Assembly: GCA_041751095.1 (NCBI GenBank)
Contig: JBGSYC010000097.1
Coordinates: forward strand, 1 to 64,000
Reading direction: 5' to 3'
Origin: JADCRZ01 sp041751095
GTDB lineage: Bacteria; Bacteroidota; Bacteroidia; Chitinophagales; Chitinophagaceae
DNA length: 64,000 nt
The notes beneath the pieces are model-generated. The model ran no database searches. It was not told where the DNA came from and worked only from the letters and a program-made list of their open reading frames with translations. This document shows, piece after piece, positions 1 to 7,823 of the stretch (position 1 is the first letter of the stretch; each line of letters begins with the position of its first letter). The position numbers and the translations under genes are program-made.

Positions 1-128
1 GGCAAAGCACGCCCGACAATTACTGACATAGAATAGTCTATGTAGGAAATCTTCATCTGTTCCTCAATATTGATCTGGATAATGCGGTTGTTATCCGATG
101 TTTCCTGTGGTATTGTATCTTCTGCCAT
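1..128 (-). CDS. gyrA: DNA gyrase subunit A, N-terminal 42 codons (partial)
   Basis: The reverse strand from 128 encodes the first 42 residues and runs off the left edge. After a short polar N-terminal tail (MAEDTIPQETSDNN) come IIQINIEEQMKISYIDYSM and then SVIVGRALP, the near-invariant start of the GyrA breakage-reunion domain. GyrA, with GyrB, introduces negative supercoils; its active-site tyrosine lies beyond the edge. The ATG at 126-128 is the first start in frame and matches where the family begins. A Bacteroidota-type -7 box lies about 40 bases upstream. ParC is the alternative, but the DYSMSVIVGRALPD signature fits GyrA best. Confidence 0.9.
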   Translation of the reverse strand, partial: MAEDTIPQETSDNNRIIQINIEEQMKISYIDYSMSVIVGRAL

Positions 129-168
129 ATTACAAAAAGCTATTTTTTAACCCCGTTTATGGGAGTAG

Positions 169-201
169 CAAATTTACCTATTTTAATGTGTAAAACCGCA
201 A
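169..201 (-). promoter_or_regulatory. Predicted gyrA promoter
   Basis: On the minus strand, positions 176-169 read TAAATTTG, a perfect match to the Bacteroidota -7 consensus TAnnTTTG. A TTG at 201-199 lies 22 bases upstream and could serve as the -33 element. Transcription would start near 162 and give a leader of about 35 bases before the gyrA ATG. This is a consensus match only. Confidence 0.45.
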
Positions 202-709
202 CATTAACAGCCCGGTAAGCAATGTGTTATCCACCTCGTGGGGATAAACACCTGCACTGTTAAATTTGGGGGATATTTGATACCTCTACAAAATTCCGTA
301 AAAGCAATACAATTTTCCACATTTAGTCATTTGGCATAAGAGTTGAAACATTTATTCTTTTCTGATAATCTGCTGGTTGTAATTACCTGAGCCTGTTTTT
401 TCCGTTCCCTGATAAATAGTTGAAGCGGGTAAACGCCCGCCCAACGCAATTTTTAATCCAATTTAAATTGAAGTATGACTAACCAAAGCAATAGTTGTTG
501 AGCATTTCAAACGGTGCTAACCCATTTGCTGAGTTCTTTATTAGCGGTAAAACCAGGGATTTTAGAAAAAAATATTCAATAACCGTTTTTAAGTTTCTGA
601 TTCGTGGCCGGTCTGAGAAGATCGGCTTTTTTCATCCCGCATTACCCACTACGCTGATTTTGTTTCTTTTCATTATTGGCCGTTATTCCTACCTTGGGCA
701 TAACAAAAA
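202..709. other. Intergenic region with two hairpins, no gene
   Basis: No convincing gene lies between gyrA and the saccharopine dehydrogenase. The stretch holds a dyad resembling two degenerate DnaA boxes at 227-247 (TTATCCACC facing GGGGATAA), a small GC hairpin at 425-440 (GCGGG/CCCGC) and a terminator-like hairpin at 607-632. A reading frame from 495 to 713 has no family resemblance and runs through the terminator hairpin, so it is not annotated. Confidence 0.5.
607..632 (+). terminator. Rho-independent terminator-like hairpin or attenuator
   Basis: GCCGGTCT and AGATCGGC form an 8-bp stem with one G-T wobble around a GAGA (GNRA-type) loop, followed by six Ts. It points along the plus strand, but no gene is seen upstream on that strand. 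It may end an unannotated small RNA or act as a leader attenuator for the dehydrogenase that starts 78 bases downstream. Confidence 0.5.
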
Positions 710-2005
710 ATGAGCAAGCACGTTATAATTTTAGGTGCCGGCAAGTCGGCGACGCACCTCATCGATTATTTAAAGCAGGAATGCGTCGCGAATAACTGGT
801 ATTTGACTGTTGCTGATAATGATCTGTTGTTAGCACGGCAAAAAACAGGAATATGTTCTCATGCCAGAGCTGTAAAGCTGGCAGTGGAACAGACCAGCGA
901 GCGTTCAGCGTTGATAAGCACGGGTGACCTGATCATTTCTCTCCTGCCTCCCCATCTTCACTATTTGGTTGCAGTAGATTGCCTCGCGTATAAAAAAAAT
1001 TTACTTACCGCCTCCTATATCGACGACAACATACGCCAGTTGAGGGCTGAAATTAGCAGCAATAACCTTTTGTTTTTGTGTGAAATGGGTCTTGATCCCG
1101 GAATCGATCATATGAGTGCAATGAGGCTGTTTGATGATGTTAAAGCAAAGGGAGGGAGGGTAACCACGTTCAGGTCGCATTGCGGAGGGCTTGTTGCGCC
1201 TGAAAGTGATGATAACCCCTGGCACTATAAAATAAGCTGGAACCCGTTAAACATTGTTATGGCAGGAACGGGCGGCGCTGTATATATAGAAAATGGCCAA
1301 CGGCAGCAAAAAAAATATACAGAACTATTTAGTGAATGTAAGGTTATCGACATCCCCGGATTGGGAAACCTGGCGTATTATCCGAACCGCGATTCATTAG
1401 CATACATGCCCGTTTATGGATTGCCCGATGCCACCACCTTTATCCGGACCACTTTGCGGCATCCCCGGTTTTGTACGGCATGGAATGCTATTGTACAGGC
1501 AGGATTAGCAGAAAGGGGCATCGCCCCCGGAACTGAAAACATCACTTTCAGGAAGTGGTCTGAAAAAGTCATTCCATTCATAAATGATGAAAATAAAGAA
1601 CAGCTTGCTTTCCTGGGATTATTTGATGATCAACCGGTGCCGGTTACCGCCCGGAGGTCCGCTGAGGTACTCCAATACCTTCTGGAAAAAAATATGATGA
1701 TGCGCCCCGGAGACAGGGATATGGTTGTGATGTATCACGAAATAGGATTTGAGCAGCATTCAAAATTGTACCAGGTAAACAGTAAATTGGTCGTCACCGG
1801 TGAAAATGATGTGCATACGGCCATGTCAAAAACGGTTGGCCTGCCATTGGGTATTGCTGCAAGCCTGGTTCTTAAAGATAAGATACATGCAAAAGGCCTG
1901 CATATCCCGGTGTTGCGTGATATTTATGAACCGATTCTAAGGGAACTGGCAAATGAAGGAATAGTATTTCATGAAACAAACCCTGAAGCAACCGATTACT
2001 TGTAA
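710..2005 (+). CDS. Saccharopine dehydrogenase family protein (LYS9-like)
   Basis: 431-aa NAD(P)-dependent oxidoreductase. The N-terminus is a Rossmann fold (HVIILGAGKSATHLIDYL) and the middle carries the family signature CEMGLDPGIDHMSAM at about residues 125-140. The C-terminal saccharopine-dehydrogenase domain runs to about residue 425. Family members interconvert saccharopine with lysine or with glutamate plus aminoadipate semialdehyde, so a role in lysine degradation is likely. The length matches stand-alone bacterial LYS9-type enzymes without a fused LKR domain. It is monocistronic, with a hairpin in its leader region at 607-632. A carboxynorspermidine synthase-like role cannot be excluded. 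Confidence 0.88.
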   Translation: MSKHVIILGAGKSATHLIDYLKQECVANNWYLTVADNDLLLARQKTGICSHARAVKLAVEQTSERSALISTGDLIISLLPPHLHYLVAVDCLAYKKNLLTASYIDDNIRQLRAEISSNNLLFLCEMGLDPGIDHMSAMRLFDDVKAKGGRVTTFRSHCGGLVAPESDDNPWHYKISWNPLNIVMAGTGGAVYIENGQRQQKKYTELFSECKVIDIPGLGNLAYYPNRDSLAYMPVYGLPDATTFIRTTLRHPRFCTAWNAIVQAGLAERGIAPGTENITFRKWSEKVIPFINDENKEQLAFLGLFDDQPVPVTARRSAEVLQYLLEKNMMMRPGDRDMVVMYHEIGFEQHSKLYQVNSKLVVTGENDVHTAMSKTVGLPLGIAASLVLKDKIHAKGLHIPVLRDIYEPILRELANEGIVFHETNPEATDYL

Positions 2006-2148
2006 AGGGGTGGTTTGATTGAATAGAATACCAAAGCATGCCTCTCCATACATCCCGATCCTTATTGCCATATCTGCTTACCTGGTGCGTCTGATCATCT
2101 TCTTTGAAAGATATTTGACAACCGAACCGGGATCTTCGGTATCAATCT

Positions 2149-2862
2149 TTAGTTATTAAATCCGGCTAAATATTTCCTGATCAATACCTGAAGGTCTTTC
2201 ATTCCTTCGGAGGCGGGCTTTTCTATGGCGTGCAGGTTAAACACAGATACTGTTTGAGGTATACGCTTGTCAACGATAAATTTAGGAATAGCCCTGGGTG
2301 CATAGCTTAGTAACCCTGCCGCAGGGTAAACCAGTAATGAAGTTCCGACAACGGCAAACAAGTCGGCATTTTCTACAATCTCTATAGCTCTGTCCATCAT
2401 TGGCACTGGTTCATGAAACCATACAATATGCGGACGCAACTGTGTGCCATCATCTGCCAGGTCTCCCAAATTAATGTGGCCGTGTATGGGATATACCAGG
2501 GCGTCGTTTCTTTCACTTCGCATTTTAGTGATCTCGCCGTGCAGGTGGACGACCATAGTTGATCCGGCGCGTTCATGCAGGTCATCGATATTCTGGGTGA
2601 TAACAACTACGTTAAGGTCTTTTTCGAGTTCCGCAAGTGCAATATGGGCTGCATTCGGTTTGGCTTCCATTATATTCTTCCTGCGCATGTTATAGAACTC
2701 GAGAACAAGCTGGGGGTTTTTTTTCCAGGCTGCGGGAGTTGCAACTTCGTTGATATCATACCCTTCCCAAAGCCCGTCGGTGTCGCGAAATGTCTTCAGA
2801 CCACTCTCTGCGCTGATACCTGCGCCGGTTAAAACCACCAGCGTCTTTTTATGCTGAACCAT
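2149..2862 (-). CDS. cobB: Class III sirtuin, NAD-dependent protein deacylase
   Basis: 237-aa Sir2-family enzyme. Visible motifs are GAGISAESG at 13-21, TQNIDDLHERAG at 89-100, catalytic His108 in HLHGE, and the C-terminal VVGTSLLVYPAAG NAD-binding segment. Tyr57 and Arg60 (FYNMR) match the class III (SIRT5/CobB) acyl-binding pair, which favours removal of succinyl or malonyl groups. The usual four zinc-binding cysteines are absent: no Cys lies between His108 and the IVWFHEPVP segment. The start was placed at MVQHKKTLVVLTGAG because homologs begin there; an upstream in-frame ATG would add 24 unconserved residues. It follows the EVE-domain gene on the same strand with a 78-base gap. Confidence 0.9.
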   Translation of the reverse strand: MVQHKKTLVVLTGAGISAESGLKTFRDTDGLWEGYDINEVATPAAWKKNPQLVLEFYNMRRKNIMEAKPNAAHIALAELEKDLNVVVITQNIDDLHERAGSTMVVHLHGEITKMRSERNDALVYPIHGHINLGDLADDGTQLRPHIVWFHEPVPMMDRAIEIVENADLFAVVGTSLLVYPAAGLLSYAPRAIPKFIVDKRIPQTVSVFNLHAIEKPASEGMKDLQVLIRKYLAGFNN

Positions 2863-2940
2863 GATTATCCGGATTTTCTGTTTTGCCTGGCTTCCCAACC
2901 AAAGGTGCGATGCTGAATGAAGCCCCACCCTCAAAAGCGT

Positions 2941-3351
2941 TTACTTCTCCCCTGCCAGCTCCATAACAATTTTCCATTCTTCTTCTTTAACCGATTGAAC
3001 AGATAATCTTCCGAGTCTGACCAGTTCCATATCTGCCAGCCGTTTGTCGGCCTTGATTGCTTTGAGAGAGACCGGATTTTTTAATGTTCTTACGGGTTCG
3101 AGGTTTACAACGATCCAGTTTTCATCATTTGAAGAGGGATCCTGGTAATGTTCTTTGCTCACCTTTGCAATACCAACGATCTCCAATCCTACGTTGCTGT
3201 GGTAAAACAGGATCTGGTCGCCCTTTTTCATTTGTTTAAGATTGTTCCGTGCCGCAAAATTGCGCACGCCATCCCACACCGTCTGTTTGTCTTTCTGTAA
3301 TTGTTCCCATCCGTACGTTGATGGTTCCGATTTAACCAGCCAGTAAGCCAT
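2941..3351 (-). CDS. EVE domain (PUA-like) protein
   Basis: 136-aa single-domain protein opening with MAYWLVKSEPSTYGWEQL and containing TVWDGVRNFAARNNLKQMKKGD and ILFYHSN, the hallmarks of EVE proteins related to eukaryotic THYN1. EVE domains adopt a PUA-like fold and are thought to read modified bases in DNA or RNA; the substrate here is unknown. It is soluble, with no signal peptide. It lies just upstream of the sirtuin gene and may be cotranscribed with it. Confidence 0.88.
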   Translation of the reverse strand: MAYWLVKSEPSTYGWEQLQKDKQTVWDGVRNFAARNNLKQMKKGDQILFYHSNVGLEIVGIAKVSKEHYQDPSSNDENWIVVNLEPVRTLKNPVSLKAIKADKRLADMELVRLGRLSVQSVKEEEWKIVMELAGEK

Positions 3352-3573
3352 AATGTTTAAATTTAAACGTAAGAAGAAGCACCTCTGTATTGCCTCTAGG
3401 CATGCCTGAACAAAACGATCTGATCACCGGCTCTCACCCGCGAGGTTGTATTTTCTTTTCGCGGTCTCAAAATCCAAAGATAACAACGTCACGTATGTGT
3501 TTATGTTGGTTTCATGTAAAGAGGCCCGAACCAACGATCATTTCAAAATTAACTTTAAACAAGAAAAAAACGT

Positions 3574-4146
3574 ATGAGATCGCTTAAATTTTGCACATTA
3601 ATTATTGCTTCAGCATTACTCGTCAACGCCTCTTTTGCACAATCAAAGACTGGAAACGAAGCAACGGTACAGGTTGGCGGTGCAGCAATGTATCCATCAA
3701 AAAATATCATTGAAAACGCCGTAAACTCTGCAGACCACACTACCCTTGTTGCGGCGGTAAAAGCAGCCGGTCTGGTAGAAACGTTACAAGGTGCCGGACC
3801 CTTCACCGTATTTGCTCCTACAAATGAAGCTTTCAGCATGCTGCCTGCAGGAACGGTGGAAACGCTGCTTAAAGCGGAGAATAAAAGCATGTTAGCGGCT
3901 ATATTGACCTACCACGTAGTGGCAGGCAAATTAGATGGCAAAGAATTATCAAAGATGATTAAAGAAGGAAATGGAACAGCGGTGTTAAACACAGTTTCGG
4001 GTGGTAAACTGATGGTGATGATGAAAGGAAATAAGATTGTCGTTAAAGATGAAAAAGGCGGCATGTCAACGGTAAGCACAAAAGATGTTTATCAAAGCAA
4101 TGGTGTTATTCACGTGCTTGACCATGTTGTTCTTCCGAAATCTTAA
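3574..4146 (+). CDS. Secreted fasciclin (FAS1) domain protein
   Basis: 190-aa exported protein. A signal peptide occupies residues 1-22 (MRSLKFCTLIIASALLVNASFA, cleavage before QS). One FAS1 domain follows from about residue 45: NAVNSADHTTLVAAVKAAGLVETLQG, then the H1 motif GPFTVFAPTNEAFSMLP, and the C-terminal H2 segment NGVIHVLDHVVLPK. FAS1 proteins are cell-surface or periplasmic adhesion modules; a specific partner is not known. It is monocistronic and followed by a good terminator. Confidence 0.9.
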   Translation: MRSLKFCTLIIASALLVNASFAQSKTGNEATVQVGGAAMYPSKNIIENAVNSADHTTLVAAVKAAGLVETLQGAGPFTVFAPTNEAFSMLPAGTVETLLKAENKSMLAAILTYHVVAGKLDGKELSKMIKEGNGTAVLNTVSGGKLMVMMKGNKIVVKDEKGGMSTVSTKDVYQSNGVIHVLDHVVLPKS

Positions 4147-4176
4147 AACTTGGTGTATAGTGGGATTTTCAAAATC

Positions 4177-4210
4177 AGGCCGGCCCTTTTTATGGCTGGC
4201 CCTTTTTTTT
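4177..4210 (+). terminator. Rho-independent terminator of the FAS1 gene
   Basis: GGCCGGCC and GGCTGGCC pair around an 8-base T-rich loop (one G-T wobble) and are followed by a run of eight Ts at 4203-4210. It lies 31 bases after the FAS1 stop codon. Confidence 0.8.
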
Positions 4211-4421
4211 GATGTCTGCATGTAATGAATGCGCTGAACCACCGGGCACTTTGTTATTGGATATTCAGACGCCGGAAGGCAAAAATAACCGGCCATGGCA
4301 ATATGGACATTCCCGGCATTGCGGTAAACACGAATAATCGCTATTGATGTCAACTTTTATGAGTTGGGCGTTACCTTTCCGTCCGTTTGGTAGTTGGATA
4401 AACTTTCTTAAATTTGAAAAT

Positions 4422-4649
4422 ATGCAAGTACAGGTGGACATAGAATTTGATGAGTTACTAAAAATGGTAAAGGCACTGCCTGCCGGGCAGTTAAATCGGC
4501 TTAAAGCGGAAATTGAAAAGGAAGTTAGAGAGGAAAGACCAAAGGCAGATTTAGGAACCTTGCTTTTAAACGGCCCTACTGCGACAAAAAAGCAATTGGA
4601 AGTTATTGGGAAGAATAGAAAAGCTATCAACCAATGGCGGACAAAATAA
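4422..4649 (+). CDS. Putative antitoxin of a VapBC-like pair
   Basis: 75-aa small acidic protein of predicted helices (MQVQVDIEFDELLKMVKALP, then AGQLNRLKAEIEKEVREE). No recognised DNA-binding domain is visible. It is called an antitoxin from context: its 3' end overlaps the PIN toxin gene by 16 bases, the coupling typical of type II toxin-antitoxin pairs. An upstream in-frame ATG at 4344 would add 26 residues, but the ATG at 4422 sits at the start of the ordered sequence. Such proteins neutralise the partner RNase by direct binding and often autorepress. Confidence 0.6.
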   Translation: MQVQVDIEFDELLKMVKALPAGQLNRLKAEIEKEVREERPKADLGTLLLNGPTATKKQLEVIGKNRKAINQWRTK

Positions 4650-5023
4650 TATTGGTTGACACATCTATTCTTATTGATTTTTACCGTAAGACACATAAAG
4701 CTAATTCAGTTTGGATTGCGTTGGTAAGACAAGGATATGAATTTTCAATTTCTGTAGTTACAAAATATGAAATTTATTCAGGCGCTACGAAAGGTCAGTT
4801 AGCATTTTGGGACAGTGTACTACAAGCGATTACGGTTATTCCTTTTGACGAAGCTGCCGTTAATACGGCCGTTGACATAGATGCGCGCTTAAAGCGAAAA
4901 AGAAAACAAATAGATATTGCTGATTTATTTATTGCCGCAACGGCGGTAACGCATCAGTTGTCATTCGCGACTTTGAACCGCAAGCATTTTGAGCGCATTG
5001 ACGAGCTAACCATCATAGAATAA
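4634..5023 (+). CDS. PIN-domain endoribonuclease toxin (VapC-like)
   Basis: 129-aa PIN domain. The expected acidic metal-binding residues are present: Asp9 in ILVDTSILIDF, Glu46 in TKYEIYSG, and Asp94/Asp97 in DIADLFIAATA. The late TLNRKHF segment matches the usual TLNxxHF end of VapC proteins. VapC toxins cleave tRNA or rRNA sites until bound by antitoxin. The start overlaps the antitoxin gene by 16 bases, implying translational coupling. The pair sits between unrelated single genes and shows no flanking mobility gene. Confidence 0.85.
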   Translation: MADKIILVDTSILIDFYRKTHKANSVWIALVRQGYEFSISVVTKYEIYSGATKGQLAFWDSVLQAITVIPFDEAAVNTAVDIDARLKRKRKQIDIADLFIAATAVTHQLSFATLNRKHFERIDELTIIE

Positions 5024-5359
5024 GGCGAACGTCCAACAGTATGTTTACGAAAGTCAGGCGGAAGAACAGTAATCATCTTTTGTCTTTCATTAGGCCTTAC
5101 ATCTTTAACCCTGGCGGACGGATCACGGAATGCCCAGCCCTCGTAAACACTTGCACGTTTTTACCGGAACTGCTGCATCAGGAACAATGTCGCCTGGGCG
5201 TCGTGTTTATAGAAAATATCGGGTGAAAGTTACCACGCTGATGATCTGCGATCGGGGTTATCGGAATCTTAATACATTGTTTACCTTACAGGCATTATCT
5301 TTATCCCTTTGGTAATCTGTCAATGCTTCCTTCAATTCGATCGTTTTTGAGGTACTGCT
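5024..5359. other. Intergenic region, nothing recognised
   Basis: The 336 bases after the toxin gene contain two overlapping short reading frames (5041-5226 and 5130-5315) with unnatural composition and no motif. I see no hairpin with a T-run, no tRNA and no clear -7 box. Confidence 0.5.
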
Positions 5360-6061
5360 ATGAGAAAAATTGTTAAAAAACATCCGTTAGCTATCCGATG
5401 GTTTCACTGGATCAATTTCCCGATATTGGCAATAATGATCTGGAGCGGCCTGCTTATTTATTGGGCCAATGGTGTGTACCGCATAGGATTTGGCGATACA
5501 ACTATTCTGAAGTTTTTCCCTAAGTCATTTTATGAAGCGCTGAACCTGAAGTACCGGCTGGCGGAAGGTATGGCTTTTCATTTTTTATTCATGTGGGTGT
5601 TTACCATCAACGGATTTCTATACGTTTTATTCACCATTATATCCGGTCAGTGGAAATACCTGATCCCCGATAAACACTCTTTCCGCGAAGCCTGGCAGGT
5701 CATGCTTCACGATCTGGGTATCCGGAAGTCTGCTCCTGTTCCGGTGAAGTATAACGGCGCCCAAAAGATCGCTTACAGCGCAATCATTGTAATGGGCCTG
5801 GGATCGGTGCTTACCGGCCTTGCCATTTATAAACCCGTACAGTTAGGCTGGCTATGCAGCATGTTCGGCGGATACGAGTCTTCACGTGTTATTCATTTCA
5901 TACTTACCATCGGCTTTTGCCTGTTTTTTCTTATTCATATTTTGCAGGTTATCCGCGCGGGGTGGAACAATTTCAGGAGCATCATTACAGGTTTTGAAGT
6001 AGTAAAACCTCCCGGGTCGAAAGGTGAAACAAGGATATCCACCAAAAAGCATCCGCTATGA
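5360..6061 (+). CDS. Membrane cytochrome b (b561/hydrogenase type) subunit
   Basis: 233-aa integral membrane protein with four predicted transmembrane helices. Histidines sit where a di-heme b-type cytochrome needs them: WFHWINF near residue 16, GMAFHFLF near 73, VIHFILTI near 178 and LIHILQV near 193. The family hands electrons between quinones and a periplasmic enzyme. Its stop overlaps the start of the molybdenum oxidoreductase gene (ATGA), so the two probably form one enzyme, like YedZ with YedY or thiosulfate and sulfite reductases. The physiological substrate is not evident. Confidence 0.82.
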   Translation: MRKIVKKHPLAIRWFHWINFPILAIMIWSGLLIYWANGVYRIGFGDTTILKFFPKSFYEALNLKYRLAEGMAFHFLFMWVFTINGFLYVLFTIISGQWKYLIPDKHSFREAWQVMLHDLGIRKSAPVPVKYNGAQKIAYSAIIVMGLGSVLTGLAIYKPVQLGWLCSMFGGYESSRVIHFILTIGFCLFFLIHILQVIRAGWNNFRSIITGFEVVKPPGSKGETRISTKKHPL

Positions 6062-6846
6062 AAAATTTTTTTTCTACCCTATTCAGGGGTAACCATGAAC
6101 TTTCTGTTGAGCAGGTAATCCGGAAAAAAAATATTACCTCTTTTGCCTTATTTATTCTTTTGTCGATTATTGGCGTCTACGCATTTCTGCACCTTAAAAA
6201 TCAGCCCCGTGACAATGCCCGCATTGGCGGAATACAGAAGCCGTTCAGAAAAGTTTCCAACTTCAATGAAAATGTTTTCAGTAAAGGTTTCAGTACTGCC
6301 AATCTTGCGCGCTCCTATCCAAAATCTGCTGCAGCAAAAAATGTAAGGGTGAATGGAGACATAGGGATGAGTGAAGATTTCGATCCGGAAACATGGAAAC
6401 TCCGGCTGATCCGGACGAACGGCGATACCCTGTTGCTTGGCATGGATGAAATCAGCAAACTACCCAAAACAGAGGTGATCTTTAATTTTAAATGCATTGA
6501 AGGCTGGAGCCAGATAACCCACTGGGGCGGTGTAAAATTCAGTGATCTTGTGGCGGCATACAACCTCAATACAGAGTATTCCAGGAAATACGTAGGCATG
6601 GCCACCCCTGACGGGCAGTATTATGTAGGAATCGATATGCCAAGCGCGCTGCATCCGCAGACCCTTCTTTGTTATGAAATGAATGACAAACCGCTACCTT
6701 TAAACCAGGGTTACCCGCTTCGGTTGATCATTCCCGTTAAATACGGTATTAAAAGCCTGAAAAGAATAGGCACCCTCTATTTCAGCAATGATCGCCCCCC
6801 TGATTACTGGTACGAAAGGGGGTATGATTATTATTCGGGGCTTTGA
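6058..6846 (+). CDS. Membrane-anchored sulfite oxidase-like molybdenum enzyme
   Basis: 262-aa protein with an N-terminal membrane anchor (SFALFILLSIIGVYAFL, residues 29-45) and a sulfite-oxidase-type molybdopterin domain. The predicted Mo-ligating cysteine is in FNFKCIEGWSQ near residue 142, followed by THWGGVKFSDL and the C-terminal LRLIIPVKYGIKSLKRIGTLYF segment. It lacks the C-terminal dimerisation domain of full sulfite oxidases, resembling YedY/MsrP-like enzymes. There is no twin-arginine motif ahead of the membrane segment, so how the cofactor-loaded domain crosses the membrane is unclear. It is coupled to the cytochrome b gene by a 4-base overlap. Confidence 0.82.
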   Translation: MKNFFSTLFRGNHELSVEQVIRKKNITSFALFILLSIIGVYAFLHLKNQPRDNARIGGIQKPFRKVSNFNENVFSKGFSTANLARSYPKSAAAKNVRVNGDIGMSEDFDPETWKLRLIRTNGDTLLLGMDEISKLPKTEVIFNFKCIEGWSQITHWGGVKFSDLVAAYNLNTEYSRKYVGMATPDGQYYVGIDMPSALHPQTLLCYEMNDKPLPLNQGYPLRLIIPVKYGIKSLKRIGTLYFSNDRPPDYWYERGYDYYSGL

Positions 6847-6933
6847 GCAACGGATCAGTTGATTTCAGTTCGGATTGAGATTGGAGACTTCAGGCGTCAA
6901 CCGGTATATGCTGTTACAGGTTCCTTTCTCACG

Positions 6934-7665
6934 CTATTTTCTCAGGACCTTTGACTTAAAAACGCTTTTAGTGATGTCAAGAAATGCCCCTGAGGTATCC
7001 TTTAATTCCTGCCACATCGATTTTTCCGGAAAAAAGGCGGAGCCCCACTCCTGCTTCCATTTACCCAAAAAATATTTTAGAATCTCAGGATCGGTTGGTT
7101 GTATGATATAGTTGAACCCGTTTTCCCATTCAATCCGGATGGTTATCAGGTTGGGATGTGTACGTTCCATAATTTTAAATCCTATTGAATGCGTTGGAAG
7201 ATATTGTTGGATTAATTCTCCAAGGTCATACCCGCAACTAAAATTAACCGACGATTTCTCAACCAGGTATAATATGTCGTTGTATTCATGCAGGATCCAC
7301 TTGTGAGATTCGCGTGGAAATAAGTGTTCACCAAGAAGTGAAGGCGTTTCTATATAGCCCCTTTTGGCAACCCTGAACTGTTCCGATAAGAATTTAGCCG
7401 GGTTTTCCACGTGTTCAAGTACCTGGCAGCAGATCACATAATCAAATTCGTGGTTTTTAAAAGGAAGGTCTTCTCCATCGGCATGGAAAAAGGTCTGGTG
7501 TTTTAGAATTTTAAGATCACCGCTCCTGTGGTAATTACTATCCTCGAATTTATCTATGATAACATTGGCGCGCGGATGGGGATTATGGCCGCCGCCAACT
7601 TCAAGCACCCGGTCAGATCGCCTGATGCCAAGGTCGAAACGGTTTTTTGGATTCCTGATTTTCAT
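6934..7665 (-). CDS. Class I SAM-dependent methyltransferase
   Basis: 243-aa protein with a canonical Rossmann methyltransferase core: motif I VLEVGGGHNPHP near residues 20-31, the acidic loop HADGEDLPFKNHEFDYVICCQVLEHVENP near 60-90, then the post-core FRVAKRGYIETPSLL. The C-terminal third is specific to a family I do not recognise by name. The substrate is unknown; the neighbouring flippase hints at surface polysaccharide, but this is inference. It is transcribed away from the flippase. Confidence 0.78.
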   Translation of the reverse strand: MKIRNPKNRFDLGIRRSDRVLEVGGGHNPHPRANVIIDKFEDSNYHRSGDLKILKHQTFFHADGEDLPFKNHEFDYVICCQVLEHVENPAKFLSEQFRVAKRGYIETPSLLGEHLFPRESHKWILHEYNDILYLVEKSSVNFSCGYDLGELIQQYLPTHSIGFKIMERTHPNLITIRIEWENGFNYIIQPTDPEILKYFLGKWKQEWGSAFFPEKSMWQELKDTSGAFLDITKSVFKSKVLRK

Positions 7666-7823
7666 TACCGGAGAGATTACCCTTTACCTCAATCGAAACC
7701 AACCTGCATTTACGGCATTTTGCAACACCCGATTATTTTGCGAACTTGGCAAATGTATGCCTAAACAGGGAACATGCACAAAAACGAACTGCCATTGCAT
7801 GCACATCAACAAATCTTAATTAA

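Noticed and set aside
227..247. TTATCCACC facing GGGGATAA near gyrA, like two DnaA boxes
   Set aside because: Neither half is a perfect DnaA box and there is no cluster, AT-rich unwinding element or dnaA/dnaN gene. Not called an origin.
495..713. 72-codon plus-strand frame before the saccharopine dehydrogenase, overlapping its start by 4 bases
   Set aside because: It has no family resemblance or ribosome site, and the terminator-like hairpin at 607-632 lies inside it. The 4-base overlap is likely chance.
4265..4696. Antisense frame across the putative antitoxin gene
   Set aside because: Composition is consistent with a shadow of the antitoxin and toxin genes and no motif is seen.
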